Origin: Bacteroidales bacterium
GTDB lineage: Bacteria > Bacteroidota > Bacteroidia > Bacteroidales > Bacteroidaceae
Assembly: GCA_004556745.1 (NCBI GenBank)
Contig: SFFY01000036.1
Location: forward strand, 1 to 41,233
Reading direction: 5' to 3'
Length of the DNA stretch: 41,233 nt
Made by a program: the position numbers and the translations under genes. The notes beneath the pieces are model-generated. The model did not search any database and was not told where the DNA came from. It saw only the letters and a list, made by a program, of their open reading frames with translations. Below are positions 7,274-15,367 of this stretch, in pieces (the stretch's first letter is position 1; the number at the start of each line of letters is the position of its first letter).

Positions 7274-8425
7274 TTATCTTTTCCTGTAACTCCCCACTGC
7301 CCAAAGCCCGAGCAGGCAGCCGGCGGCAAGGAGGGCGGCGAAGTGGGGCAGGAGGTCTGCGAGGCGGCTGCCTTTGAGGAAAATCATGCGTGCGGCCTCT
7401 ACGAAATAGCGCAGGGGATTGGCCAGCGAGAGAGCCTGAGCCCACTCGGGCATGCTGCGCACCGGCGTGAGCAGCCCCGACATCAGAATGAAGATTACGA
7501 GGAAGAAGAACATCGTGAGCGCGGCCTGGCGCGTGGTGTCGGAGTAGTTCGACACGATAAGCCCTCCCGCCGACATCACGGCGATAAAAGGCACCGCTAT
7601 CAGCAACAAGTGCCACACGCTGCCCGCCGGCGCAAAGCCGTAAACAAGGCGCACCAGCACCAGGGAGTAGAAAATCAGTGCGATGCCCACCGTCCAATAG
7701 GGTAGGAGCTTGGCAAAGATGAGGGGATACTTGCCAACGGGCGTCACGTTCATTTGTTCTATCGTGCCGTGCTCCTTTTCGAGCACGATGTTGAGGGCAG
7801 GCAGAAATCCCACGGTGAGAATGAGCAGCATGCCGATGAGTGCGGGAATCATGTAGCGCTTGTAGTCGAGCGTGGCGTTGAAGAGGTAGCGTTCGTTGAT
7901 GCTTGCGCCCGGCTGCTGCGTGGCTGTGCCGCCGCTTTCGGCAGTGAGTTCTTCGGCAAATGCCATTGCGATTTGCGTGAGATAGTTTGTGCCGAGCGTT
8001 CCCTTGATGCCATTCACGGCGTTGCCGCGCACGCAGATGTTGGCCTGCGCGTTCCGTTGCAGGCCTTTGGCGAAGCCGCGCGGAATTTCGAGTATCACGT
8101 CGGCCCTCCCTGCCTCAATCATTGCCATGGCCTCGTCGTCGTCGGCCGCCAGTGCGGCGAGGTGGAAGCAGTCGGCGGCTGCGGTTTTCTCGATGAGGCG
8201 GCGCGAGAGCGCGGAGCGGTCGTTGTCGATGACGCAAAAGTTGAGGTTGCTGATTTCCTGCGTTGCCACAAGCGGCACCACGAGGGTGAGCACAATGGGC
8301 AAGATGATAAACACGCGGGGCAGGAGCCTGTTGCGCATCATCTGCCGGAACTCCTTTTCCAGCAAGAAGCGGAAGGCGTGCAGGCCCGGCATGGCGACTA
8401 TATTATTATATGTATCCCTTTTCAT
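7274..8425 (-). CDS. ABC-2 type permease, second membrane subunit
   Basis: This 383-residue permease has one N-terminal membrane helix (~residues 29-50), a ~130-residue periplasmic domain (NLNFCVIDNDRSALSRRLIEK onward), then five or so clustered helices (~190-375) with the ABC-2 motif EKEHGTIEQMNVTPVGKYPLIFAKLLPYW. This matches the YhhJ/YbhR class that pairs with TolC-dependent exporters. The ATG at 8425 is chosen because it overlaps the previous gene's stop as ATGA; the frame is open further upstream but only antiparallel to the coding sense of the neighbouring permease. It is the last gene of the operon. Confidence 0.9.
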   Translation of the reverse strand: MKRDTYNNIVAMPGLHAFRFLLEKEFRQMMRNRLLPRVFIILPIVLTLVVPLVATQEISNLNFCVIDNDRSALSRRLIEKTAAADCFHLAALAADDDEAMAMIEAGRADVILEIPRGFAKGLQRNAQANICVRGNAVNGIKGTLGTNYLTQIAMAFAEELTAESGGTATQQPGASINERYLFNATLDYKRYMIPALIGMLLILTVGFLPALNIVLEKEHGTIEQMNVTPVGKYPLIFAKLLPYWTVGIALIFYSLVLVRLVYGFAPAGSVWHLLLIAVPFIAVMSAGGLIVSNYSDTTRQAALTMFFFLVIFILMSGLLTPVRSMPEWAQALSLANPLRYFVEAARMIFLKGSRLADLLPHFAALLAAGCLLGLWAVGSYRKR

Positions 8426-9549
8426 TCCAGTCTTCTTTTGAATTTCACCAGGGAGAGAGCGAGCAGCACCGCCGCCATAAGGGCGAGTATCAGCGCTTCC
8501 CTCACCACGAAACCGGGCGCGACGCCCTGTATCATCAGTTTGCGCGCCGCCTCCACGAACCACCGCGCCGGCACGATGCCCGAGATGTATTGCAGCACCG
8601 TGGGCATGGATTCTATCGGGAAAGCCAGTCCTGAAAAATAGATGGAAGGCACGATGAGCAGCAGGGAAATGAGCATCGCCGCCAACTGAGTGGCCGCCAC
8701 GGTGGACACGAGCAGGCCGAGCAGCAGGCACACGAAGATGTAGAGCAGTGAAATGCCCAGCAACACCGCCGGGCTGCCGGCCATCGGCAAGCCCAGGAGA
8801 AAAGTGGACAGCGAGAGGACGGTGAGGAGGTTGATGATGGAAATCAGCAGGTAGGGCATGAGCTTTGCGCCCACGATGGCGGCTGGCGGCACGGGCGAGG
8901 CGAGGAGCACCTCCATCGTGCCGAGTTCTTTCTCGCGTACAATGCTGATGCTCGTCATCATGGCGCAGATGAGCATCAAGATGAGGCCCATCACGCCCGG
9001 CACAAAGTTGTATTCGCTCTTTTGCGCGGGGTTGTAGAGAAGGCGCACGCAGGGCGTCACGGCATAGCGTTGGGCCGGGGTCGCGGCAGCGGCTTGCATC
9101 GCGGCGGCATCGGTGCTTGCCGGCAGGCTCTTGATGAGCGTGGCGGCGTAGGCGGTGCGCACGGACGCTTGGTTGGGCTCCGAGCCGTCGGCGAGCAGTT
9201 GCACCGTCGCGCCGCCGCATCGGCGCAGGCGGTCGGAAAAGCCATTTTCCAGCACGATGGCCATGTCGGCCTTGCCGCTACGCATCATTTCCTCCGCTTC
9301 GACTGCCGTGTGGGTTATTTTTACCACCGTGAAATAGCGGTTGGCGTTGAACGCCTCTTGCCAGCGCGGCACGCAGGCGTCGCCGCCTTCGTCGACGATG
9401 ACGAGCACCGTGCCGCGCACCTCCGTGGTCACGGCGTAACCGAAGAGCACGATGAGCACGATGGGCATCACGAGCAGGATGAGCACCGTGCGGCTATCGC
9501 GGAAAATCTGTAAAAACTCTTTCTTTACGAATGATAGAAACGTGTGCAT
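8422..9549 (-). CDS. ABC-2 type permease, first membrane subunit
   Basis: This 375-residue permease has the same plan as its downstream partner: an N-terminal helix (~21-42, VLILLVMPIVLIVLFGYAV), a periplasmic domain (to ~175), then five helices with EKELGTMEVLLASPVPPAAIVGAKLMPYL and PARWFVEAARKLMIQG. The two permeases probably form a heterodimer, with ATP hydrolysed by the two ATPases encoded upstream. The gene begins 2 bp after the second ATPase gene ends and overlaps the next permease by 4 bp. The likely role is export of drugs, bile-like compounds or lipids; the sequence does not show the substrate. Confidence 0.9.
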   Translation of the reverse strand: MHTFLSFVKKEFLQIFRDSRTVLILLVMPIVLIVLFGYAVTTEVRGTVLVIVDEGGDACVPRWQEAFNANRYFTVVKITHTAVEAEEMMRSGKADMAIVLENGFSDRLRRCGGATVQLLADGSEPNQASVRTAYAATLIKSLPASTDAAAMQAAAATPAQRYAVTPCVRLLYNPAQKSEYNFVPGVMGLILMLICAMMTSISIVREKELGTMEVLLASPVPPAAIVGAKLMPYLLISIINLLTVLSLSTFLLGLPMAGSPAVLLGISLLYIFVCLLLGLLVSTVAATQLAAMLISLLLIVPSIYFSGLAFPIESMPTVLQYISGIVPARWFVEAARKLMIQGVAPGFVVREALILALMAAVLLALSLVKFKRRLE

Positions 9550-9551
9550 GG

Positions 9552-10301
9552 CTAACTTCTTTTTGCGGTGCGGGCCAAGGCGTGGAACACGTCGTACATG
9601 CTTGCTCCGCCAAACTGCCTGCGGAGCGCGGCGGGCGTGTCGAGGGCGCGTATCTGCCCGTCAACCATGATGCTCACGCGGTTGCAATATTCTGCCTCGT
9701 CCATATAATGCGTCGTCACGAACACAGTGATGCCTCTGTCGGCCGCCTGGTATATTAGTTCCCAGAAGCGTCGCCGCGTAACGGGGTCGACACCGCCTGT
9801 CGGCTCGTCGAGAAACACGATCTCGGGCTCGTGGAAGATGCTCAGCGAGAAAGCCAGCTTTTGCTTCCAGCCAAGGGGCAGGCGTTCCACGATGGTGCGG
9901 CGTTCGTTCTCGAACCCCAGTTGGGCGAGAAGCGTGCGCGTCTTTTGCTCGATGTCGCCCGTCGCCATGCCGTAGATGCCGCCGAAGAGGCGCAGGTTTT
10001 CGCCCACGGTAAGGTCGTTGTAGAGAGCGAAGCGCTGGCTCATGTAGCCAATGTGCCTTTTCACGTCGTCGGGGTGGGCGGCCACGTCGAAGCCTGCCAC
10101 CTCGGCGCGTCCGGAGGTTGGCGCGGAGAGTCCGCAGAGTATCTTCATCGCCGTTGTCTTGCCTGCGCCGTTTGCGCCGAGAAAGCCGAAGATTTCTCCT
10201 CGCCGCACCGCAAAACTGATGCCGTCCACGGCGGTGAAGTCGCCGAAGCGTTTCGTGAGGCGTTCGGCAAGGATAACGGCCTCGTTGTTGTGGGAGGGCA
10301 T
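9552..10301 (-). CDS. ABC transporter ATP-binding protein (second ATPase)
   Basis: This 249-residue ATPase has Walker A GFLGANGAGKTTAMK (~residue 40), Q-loop YMSQRFALY (~85), the signature region LPLGWKQKLAFSLS (~141, replacing LSGGQ), Walker B IVFLDEPTGGVDP and switch TTHYMDEAEYC. LPxGxKQ in place of LSGGQ is familiar in the second half of YhiH/YbhF-type exporters, where one site is degenerate. It follows the first ATPase gene after 62 bp and abuts the permease gene. Together the two ATPases act like the fused two-domain ATPases of related exporters. Confidence 0.92.
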   Translation of the reverse strand: MPSHNNEAVILAERLTKRFGDFTAVDGISFAVRRGEIFGFLGANGAGKTTAMKILCGLSAPTSGRAEVAGFDVAAHPDDVKRHIGYMSQRFALYNDLTVGENLRLFGGIYGMATGDIEQKTRTLLAQLGFENERRTIVERLPLGWKQKLAFSLSIFHEPEIVFLDEPTGGVDPVTRRRFWELIYQAADRGITVFVTTHYMDEAEYCNRVSIMVDGQIRALDTPAALRRQFGGASMYDVFHALARTAKRS

Positions 10302-10363
10302 GATCGTGAGGGGATTTGTGGGAGATAGATACTATGGATGCAATAATTCTATTTTAGAAAAAA

Positions 10364-11293
10364 TCATTTAGCGGCGAGCGCCATGAAGCAGTCTTCGATG
10401 TCGGGCTGGGCGGCTTGCGCCTCGGCGTCTGCGTAGCCGAGGCTGCGCAGTGCTTGCTGCAGGGCGGCGGCATCGGTGTCGGGGCTGATGCGCACGTGGT
10501 GGGTGCTGCCGAAGGCAAAAGCCGACTTCACGCCGGGCAGGGTGCGCACATCGCGCAGCAGACCGTGCATATCGCTGCCGCTCACGGCGACAAACGTGTC
10601 GGGGCAGGAGCTGACGATGCCTTGCGGCGTGTCGGTGAGCAGCACGCGCCCTTCGTCCATCAGCGAGATGTGGTCGCAGCAACTTGCCTCGTCCATATAG
10701 GGCGTAGAGACCAGTATCGTCAGGCCGCCTTCTGCGCGCAGGTTTTGCAGCATGCCCCAGAACTCTTTGCGGCTCACGGGGTCAACGCCCGTGGTCGGCT
10801 CGTCGAGCAGCAGTACCTGCGGCTTGTGGATAAGGGCGCAGCAGAGCGCGAGCTTTTGCTTCATGCCGCCCGAGAGCGCGCCGGCACGGCGGTCTTCGAA
10901 ACGGGCTATCTGGCAATAAATGTCTTCTACAAGATGCCTGTTTGCTTCAAAGGTGGTGCCGAAGGCCGCGGCGAAGAAGTTCAGGTTCTCCCGCACTGTG
11001 AGGTCGGCGTAGAGCGAGAAGCGGCCGGGCATGTAGCCGATGAGGCGGCGCACCTTGCGGTAGTCGCGTGTCACGTCGAGCCCGCACAGCCTCACCTGCC
11101 CGGCGGATGGGAGCAGCAGGGAAGCGATGAGCCGGAAGAGCGTCGTCTTGCCTGCCCCGTCGGGGCCGATGAGCCCAAAGATTTCTCCGGGCCTTACCTG
11201 CAGGCTCACGTCGCGCAGCGCCTCTACTTTTCCGAAACGCTTGCATACGCCGGCGGCTTCGAGCGCAAAAGTGTCAGAAATCAACGTCGCCAT
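10364..11293 (-). CDS. ABC transporter ATP-binding protein (first ATPase)
   Basis: This ~309-residue ATPase has Walker A GLIGPDGAGKTTLFR, Q-loop YMPGRFSLY (Gly where Gln is usual), a canonical signature ALSGGMKQKLALCCAL, Walker B VLLLDEPTTGVDP, and a switch STPYMDEASCC in which His is replaced by Pro. A ~75-residue C-terminal extension (TFVAVSGSDMHGLLRDV...) follows the core. The pairing of this protein (good signature, altered switch) with the next (altered signature, good switch) suggests an asymmetric heterodimer with one proper site. ATG 11293 gives a 20-bp overlap with the HlyD gene; ATG 11317 would add eight residues. Confidence 0.9.
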   Translation of the reverse strand: MATLISDTFALEAAGVCKRFGKVEALRDVSLQVRPGEIFGLIGPDGAGKTTLFRLIASLLLPSAGQVRLCGLDVTRDYRKVRRLIGYMPGRFSLYADLTVRENLNFFAAAFGTTFEANRHLVEDIYCQIARFEDRRAGALSGGMKQKLALCCALIHKPQVLLLDEPTTGVDPVSRKEFWGMLQNLRAEGGLTILVSTPYMDEASCCDHISLMDEGRVLLTDTPQGIVSSCPDTFVAVSGSDMHGLLRDVRTLPGVKSAFAFGSTHHVRISPDTDAAALQQALRSLGYADAEAQAAQPDIEDCFMALAAK

Positions 11294-12167
11294 ACATTCC
11301 GCGCTTAATGAACCCATCGTTTGCCACGGCTATCTTCACGGCATACACAAGGTTGGCGCGCTCGTCCTTGGTCTGAATGGTTTTTGGCGTAAATTCCGCC
11401 TTGTCTGAAATCCATTCCACGCGTCCTTCGTACTGGCGTTCCGCCTCGCCGCCGCAGTCGGAAACCACGTGCACCTTTTGTCCGATTTTGAGGTTGGCGA
11501 ATTGCTCCGCCGTGACGTAGGCCCGCAGTTTCATCTGCCGCAGGTCGGCGATTTTGAAGAGCGGCCGTCCCGGCGTGACGTATTCTCCCGCTTCGACATA
11601 CTTTTCTAAAACCGTGCCGCCCGTGGGGGCGATGATGCGGCTTTGGGCAATCTGCTCCTCCACTTGCGCCAACTGGGCGAGGATTGCGCTCTCGCGCTCC
11701 GTGGCGCTCCTGTTGGCCGATGCTATTTTCTCTTCCGTGGCGACGAGCTGGCTTGTCAGCACGTCCAGCTGGCTTTGCCATTGATCGGCCTGCTGCCTGG
11801 TGCCGGCTTTGGCGGCTGCCAGTTGCTGCGCTCTCGCGAGTTCCTGCTGCGCATGCTCTATTTGCCGGCGCAGGTGTGCCGACTGGCGGCTCACGTCGAG
11901 CACGGTGCTGGCGGCGCTGCCTGCGGAGGCTTTCAGTTCGCTGCGGCGCAGGCTGAGCAGCGCGGTGTCTACGCAGCCCACCTTTGCCCCGCTTTGCAGG
12001 TCCTTGCCTTCTTCTGCGTCGAAGGCGGTGAGCAGGCCGGAGGTGCGGGCCGATACTACGGTTTCTGTGGTTTCAAATATGCCCGAGGCATCGTGCGCGT
12101 CCTTATTGCCCGAACAGGCGGTCAGGAGTGCGGAGCACAGAATTACAGATAAGGTTTTGGTATTCAT
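11274..12167 (-). CDS. HlyD-family periplasmic adaptor lipoprotein
   Basis: This adaptor links the ABC-2 permeases to the outer-membrane TolC channel. The 297-residue protein begins with a lipoprotein signal (lipobox LLTAC at residues 14-18), then a biotinyl-lipoyl half (ETVVSARTSGLLTAFDAEEG), a coiled-coil hairpin (~75-170, heptads rich in Ala, Gln, Glu), the second lipoyl half (IIAPTGGTVLEKYVEAGEYVTPG) and a beta-barrel domain (LRAYVTAEQFANLKIGQKV). It is anchored by a lipid rather than a membrane helix, as is common for this type. It overlaps the first ATPase gene. A GACAAC repeat element lies 62 bp before its start, between it and tolC. Confidence 0.93.
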   Translation of the reverse strand: MNTKTLSVILCSALLTACSGNKDAHDASGIFETTETVVSARTSGLLTAFDAEEGKDLQSGAKVGCVDTALLSLRRSELKASAGSAASTVLDVSRQSAHLRRQIEHAQQELARAQQLAAAKAGTRQQADQWQSQLDVLTSQLVATEEKIASANRSATERESAILAQLAQVEEQIAQSRIIAPTGGTVLEKYVEAGEYVTPGRPLFKIADLRQMKLRAYVTAEQFANLKIGQKVHVVSDCGGEAERQYEGRVEWISDKAEFTPKTIQTKDERANLVYAVKIAVANDGFIKRGMYGDVDF

Positions 12168-12194
12168 TGCTTGAAAGATTTTATAGGTGTTTGA

Positions 12195-12468
12195 GTGGAC
12201 GAGTAAACGAGTAGGCTAAATTTTATTTGCGACAACTTAGACAACTTTTGACAACTTGTTTCCTGTGTTCCCGTTTTGTTTTGACGACAACTGGAACAAC
12301 TTTTTGGACAACTTTCAGTTGTCCTCCGGCGTGCGAGGAGGGCGTATAAAATACGCCCAGTTGTCTAAGTTGTCGTCATAATTAGCGCAAAATTGTCAGG
12401 CTCGGAGTTGTCTTTTGTTGTCAATGTTGTCGTTTTAACTTAACTCGTTTACTAGTAAACTCGTTTAC
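12195..12468. repeat. octamer-repeat arms flanking GACAAC element copy 2
   Basis: Short runs of an 8-bp unit occur on both sides of the GACAAC element: GTGGACGA, GTAAACGA, GTAGGCTA at 12195-12218, and TCGTTTAC, TAGTAAAC, TCGTTTAC at 12445-12468. The arms face each other (left GTAAACGA, right TCGTTTAC). The same unit forms facing arms at 21120-21241 and 35129-35235 and a single array at 22367-22422. Confidence 0.7.
12230..12432. repeat. GACAAC-triplet intergenic element, copy 2
   Basis: This 203-bp element matches the one at 4315-4522 almost throughout and in the same orientation: outer CGACAACTTAGACAAC, inner GACGACAACTGGAACAAC, the central hairpin with GGGCGTAT and ATACGCCC arms, then GTTGTC groups ending GTTGTCAATGTTGTCG. 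It fills most of the tolC-HlyD gap, inside an operon, so the transcript must pass through it or restart after it. Confidence 0.85.
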
Positions 12469-12476
12469 TAAATACT

Positions 12477-13748
12477 TTATTGATTCTTGGTATATTTCAA
12501 TCTGTACACGGCTTGCAGGAGTTGCAGTTCGTGGTAGGCTTTGTCGAGCCTTGCTGTCTGTTCGTCGTTCATGTCGCGCATCAGGTCGGTTGCCGTGGCC
12601 GTGCCGAGTTGCAATTTGTTGGCGCGTGCCTTTGTGAGGTCAGCGCGGAGGCGGATAATGCGGTCGTCGTAGGAGATTTGGTCAGAAATCCGCTTGATTG
12701 CGCTGCGGTGGTTGGCGGCATCGAGGTCGTTGTTCAACTGAAACGTTTCGCGGTCGGCCGCCACCGTTTCGCGCTGAATGTCCAGTAGGCGGCGGTCGGA
12801 GCGGCGCGTGTAGAGTTGCGAGAAGTTCCACGTGAGGCGTGCGCCAATCACGCCGTAGAAGTTGAAGTCGCGCTCAAAGAGGTTGAGGCCCGGCCTGCCG
12901 TAACTGCCCGAGGCGAAAAGGCCGAGCTTGGGGCGCAACGCCGTGTCGAGTTGCTTCTGCCGCGCATCGATGTGCGCCTCTTGGGCGCGGAAGAGCGAGA
13001 GTTCCGGGCGGTTGTTGTCCACGGTTTCGGCAAAGTTGGCGGTGGGGCGCACCAGTTCCGTCTCTGCGCCCAACTCCTTGCCGATGAGCAGCGAAAGCAT
13101 CTGCACGTATGCCGCCCTCATGCCTTTCAGTTCCACCTGCGTGCGCTCCGCCGAGGCTTGCTCCGCCTCCACTGCCCACGCGTCGCTTTCCACCGCCGTG
13201 CCGTGCTGCACGCAGGCAGCGATGCGCTCGGCCGCCAGCCGCAGGTTGTCCATATAATAATGGTGCAGCCGCAGTTTTTCGTCCAAGAGCAGGATACTGA
13301 AATAAAATTCGTTCACCCGCTCGCGCAGCCCGTAGAGACTTACTTCCGTCTGCTCGCGCTCCACGTCGGCCTGCTTCCCCGCAAGGTCCTTGCTGCTGCG
13401 AATGGCACCGCCGTCGTAGATGGTTTGGTTGAGGTCGAGGCTGAGGGCGTATTGGTCCTTGTCGGGCGTGGGGATACTGATGCTGCCCAGTCCCAGCTGC
13501 CGCAAGTCGATGGGCAGTTTCGTCACGTCGCTTTGCAGTTGCGCTTTACCCGAAAGCGAGAGCTGCGGCAGCCAGCCTTTCGCCGCATTGTCGAGGTTGC
13601 AGGCGCGGGTGCGTTCTATGAGTTGCAGGCGGCGCACCTGCGGGTAGTTGGCGCGTGCCAGGTCGTAGCATTCCTCCAAAGTCAGCGTCTGTGCCTGCCC
13701 TAAGGCGCACAGAGCAGAGAGGAGCATGATAAGAATGGATCGTTTCAT
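12477..13748 (-). CDS. TolC-family outer-membrane efflux protein
   Basis: The 423-residue protein has a signal peptide (MKRSILIMLLSALCALGQAQ) and the two tandem repeats of the TolC/OEP fold: LTLEECYDLARANYPQVRRL at the mature N-terminus and long helical stretches with Ala/Glu/Gln heptads (~residues 150-230 and 330-410). It trimerises into the outer-membrane and periplasmic exit duct for the HlyD/ABC pump encoded downstream. The ATG at 13748 starts the signal peptide; the frame is open further upstream into tetR but has no coding character there. It lies 44 bp after tetR and 309 bp before the HlyD gene, a gap filled by a repeat element. Confidence 0.93.
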   Translation of the reverse strand: MKRSILIMLLSALCALGQAQTLTLEECYDLARANYPQVRRLQLIERTRACNLDNAAKGWLPQLSLSGKAQLQSDVTKLPIDLRQLGLGSISIPTPDKDQYALSLDLNQTIYDGGAIRSSKDLAGKQADVEREQTEVSLYGLRERVNEFYFSILLLDEKLRLHHYYMDNLRLAAERIAACVQHGTAVESDAWAVEAEQASAERTQVELKGMRAAYVQMLSLLIGKELGAETELVRPTANFAETVDNNRPELSLFRAQEAHIDARQKQLDTALRPKLGLFASGSYGRPGLNLFERDFNFYGVIGARLTWNFSQLYTRRSDRRLLDIQRETVAADRETFQLNNDLDAANHRSAIKRISDQISYDDRIIRLRADLTKARANKLQLGTATATDLMRDMNDEQTARLDKAYHELQLLQAVYRLKYTKNQ

Positions 13749-13792
13749 TGTGCGTATATATATAATATTGTGTAGTGAATCCAAAATGCTTT

Positions 13793-14617
13793 TTACGGCC
13801 TTAGTCTGCGGCGCAGCGTTTCGGCAATTTCTTTTTTGCGCTGCGCGAAATAAGCCTCGGGCGTGGTGTCGTAGCGACAAGACAGCGCGTTGGTAGCAGG
13901 ATATACAAGGAAAGTAAACACGTTGAGCGAAGCGATGTCGAGAAAGAGGTCGATGATTTTTATTTCGGCCATTTCGCCGCGCTCGGCGAGTTCGTCGGCC
14001 TGTGCCTGCATGGAGTTTACCGTGGCTGATAAGAAATCGCCCACGTAATCCACAATGAGCTTCATGCGTGCGGGGTGTCCCAAAATGTCGCGCATCACGA
14101 ACGCCGGCAACAAGGGGTTTTCAATCAGGAAGTCGAAGTGTCGCTGCGCTCCGCTTACGATACGCTCCACGAAAGGCAGGTCGCTGTTGCCGAAAGCGTC
14201 TTGCAGCGAGGCGGAGAGTTCTGCCACTTTTTGGAGGAATATCTGTTTGAACAGATTTTCCTTGGTGTTGAAATAATAATGCAGCATGGCGTGCGTCACT
14301 CCTGCGGTTTTGGCGATGGCGGAAGTGGTGGCGGCGGCGAACCCGTCGCGCAGGAACACCTCTTCGGCGGCTTTTAGAATAAGTTCCCCAGTGGTGGGTG
14401 CGTCAGCCTCGCCGCTAACAGCAGAGTTGTGCGCGCTTTGTTCTACTTTGTTGGAAAAATCGACCTGTTTTTCTGCGGTGAAAGTTGGTTTTTTTGTGTT
14501 GGAAACGCCTTTTTTCGGTTCAAAATCATCTTTTGCTGCCTTTCCGAAAATTAGTTCCTTGAACATCTCAACTTGTTCGTTATAAGATAGTTCATTCTTG
14601 TTGCTTACGTTTGACAT
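13793..14617 (-). CDS. TetR-family regulator with a long N-terminal extension
   Basis: This 274-residue repressor candidate has a helix-turn-helix at residues ~78-125 (GELILKAAEEVFLRDGF, TTSAIAKTAGVTHAMLHYYFNTKENLF), followed by a helical ligand-binding domain. TetR proteins usually start near the first of these helices (~200 residues); here ~75 polar, probably disordered residues come first, rich in Lys, Glu, Ser and Asn. The ATG at 14617 is supported by the promoter and palindrome 26-57 bp upstream. As the first gene of the efflux operon it most likely represses itself and the pump. The inducer is unknown. Confidence 0.9.
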   Translation of the reverse strand: MSNVSNKNELSYNEQVEMFKELIFGKAAKDDFEPKKGVSNTKKPTFTAEKQVDFSNKVEQSAHNSAVSGEADAPTTGELILKAAEEVFLRDGFAAATTSAIAKTAGVTHAMLHYYFNTKENLFKQIFLQKVAELSASLQDAFGNSDLPFVERIVSGAQRHFDFLIENPLLPAFVMRDILGHPARMKLIVDYVGDFLSATVNSMQAQADELAERGEMAEIKIIDLFLDIASLNVFTFLVYPATNALSCRYDTTPEAYFAQRKKEIAETLRRRLRP

Positions 14618-14642
14618 AGTTGTTTAACTGTTTTGTTAATTA

Positions 14643-14663
14643 CAAAATAAGCAAATTATTTTG
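14643..14663. promoter_or_regulatory. candidate TetR operator
   Basis: A perfect inverted repeat, CAAAATAA-GCAAA-TTATTTTG (8-bp arms, 5-bp centre), lies 26 bp before the tetR start and covers the -7 box of the operon promoter. Size, symmetry and position fit an autoregulatory TetR site. Confidence 0.6.
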
Positions 14664-14674
14664 AAAGTGCAAAA
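14643..14674 (-). promoter_or_regulatory. promoter of the TetR/TolC/ABC operon
   Basis: On the minus strand the -7 box is TTATTTTG (one mismatch to TAnnTTTG, complement of 14643-14650), with a TTTTG -33 box (14670-14674) after a 19-bp spacer. It overlaps the operator palindrome. Confidence 0.5.
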
Positions 14675-14693
14675 TGTCGTTTTGGGGTTGAAG

Positions 14694-14725
14694 GCAATAA
14701 AAACTCCCCGCCGATTGGCGAGGAG
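14694..14725 (-). terminator. hairpin, probable minus-strand terminator
   Basis: CTCCCCGCC (14704-14712) and GGCGAGGAG (14717-14725) pair with one mismatch around GATT; on the minus strand GTTTTTATTG follows. It could stop transcripts entering the tetR promoter region from the right. Confidence 0.55.
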
Positions 14726-14754
14726 TGGGTGTGTTTTTCTGTTGAATATATTGG

Positions 14755-15020
14755 GGCGGGCTGAAAGCCCAGTTGTTGCCATCAGCCCAGGGCAACGCCC
14801 TGGGGGACGGTGTTGCATTGATTAAAGTGTTACGCTCTGAAAGAGCAACCTTCTTTATGAGGGGCAACGCCCCGTGTGACGTTATCGGCGGAGGTTACGC
14901 GCTTGGTGCGCGTGGCATTTTGGCGCTACGGCGCCAAAATGCCGATAGTGTAGCTCGTTGCATTTGGTCTCCCAGGGCGATGCCCTGGGCTGATGGCAAC
15001 ATTTGGGCTTTCAGCCCGCC
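14755..15020. repeat. nested palindromic element with 17-bp terminal inverted repeats
   Basis: The ends GGCGGGCTGAAAGCCCA (14755-14771) and TGGGCTTTCAGCCCGCC (15004-15020) are perfect inverted copies. Inside are a second inverted pair (TTGCCATCAGCCCAGGGC and its near complement), the hairpin ACGCGC-TTGG-(T)GCGCGT, and a perfect 12-bp stem at 14915-14942 (GCATTTTGGCGC). GC-rich nested palindromes of this kind are familiar between Bacteroidales genes. Reading frames crossing it are by-products of the repeat. Confidence 0.8.
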
Positions 15021-15096
15021 TCATACCCTTTATGAGAAAGCAATTTCGCAGCATATAAATAAGATGTTCTGCTTGTTGGTTGAATTTAGCGTTAAG

Positions 15097-15315
15097 TGCC
15101 TGGAAGGCACTACGGAGCGTAGCGACGATAACCGGGTACGCAGTGCCCGGATAGGCTATGCGAGAACGATGTGCCTGGAAGGCACTACGCCACAGGACGT
15201 GCTCCTTAAACTTTTCCACAGGCGTACTGCCTTCCAGGCAGAACCAATGTAACAGCCGCTCCCGAGGACTTCGTCCCCGGTTATCGTCGCTTTGCTCCGT
15301 AGTGCCTTCCAGGCA
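15097..15315. repeat. nested palindromic element with ~39-bp terminal inverted repeats
   Basis: Left arm 15097-15135 (TGCCTGGAAGGCACTACGG...) and right arm ~15277-15315 (...CCGTAGTGCCTTCCAGGCA) are inverted copies with about two mismatches. An inner inverted pair begins with the same TGCCTGGAAGGCACTACG at 15172 and closes near 15240. With 14755-15020 it fills the 750-bp gap between tetR and the next gene. Confidence 0.8.
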
Positions 15316-15367
15316 GTTAATACTATAATCAAACTTGTTCCTTGTTCAACCAGCGTGTGATGTGCTT

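Noticed and set aside
8426..9220. N-terminal 265-codon extension of the second ABC permease
   Set aside because: The extension is Arg/His/Pro-rich out-of-frame sequence inside the other permease gene; the ATGA overlap at 8422-8425 gives the real start.
14773..15252. 159-codon open frame across the palindromic elements
   Set aside because: The translation follows the repeats (phrases such as PRAMPWADGN recur on both strands) and no domain is present.
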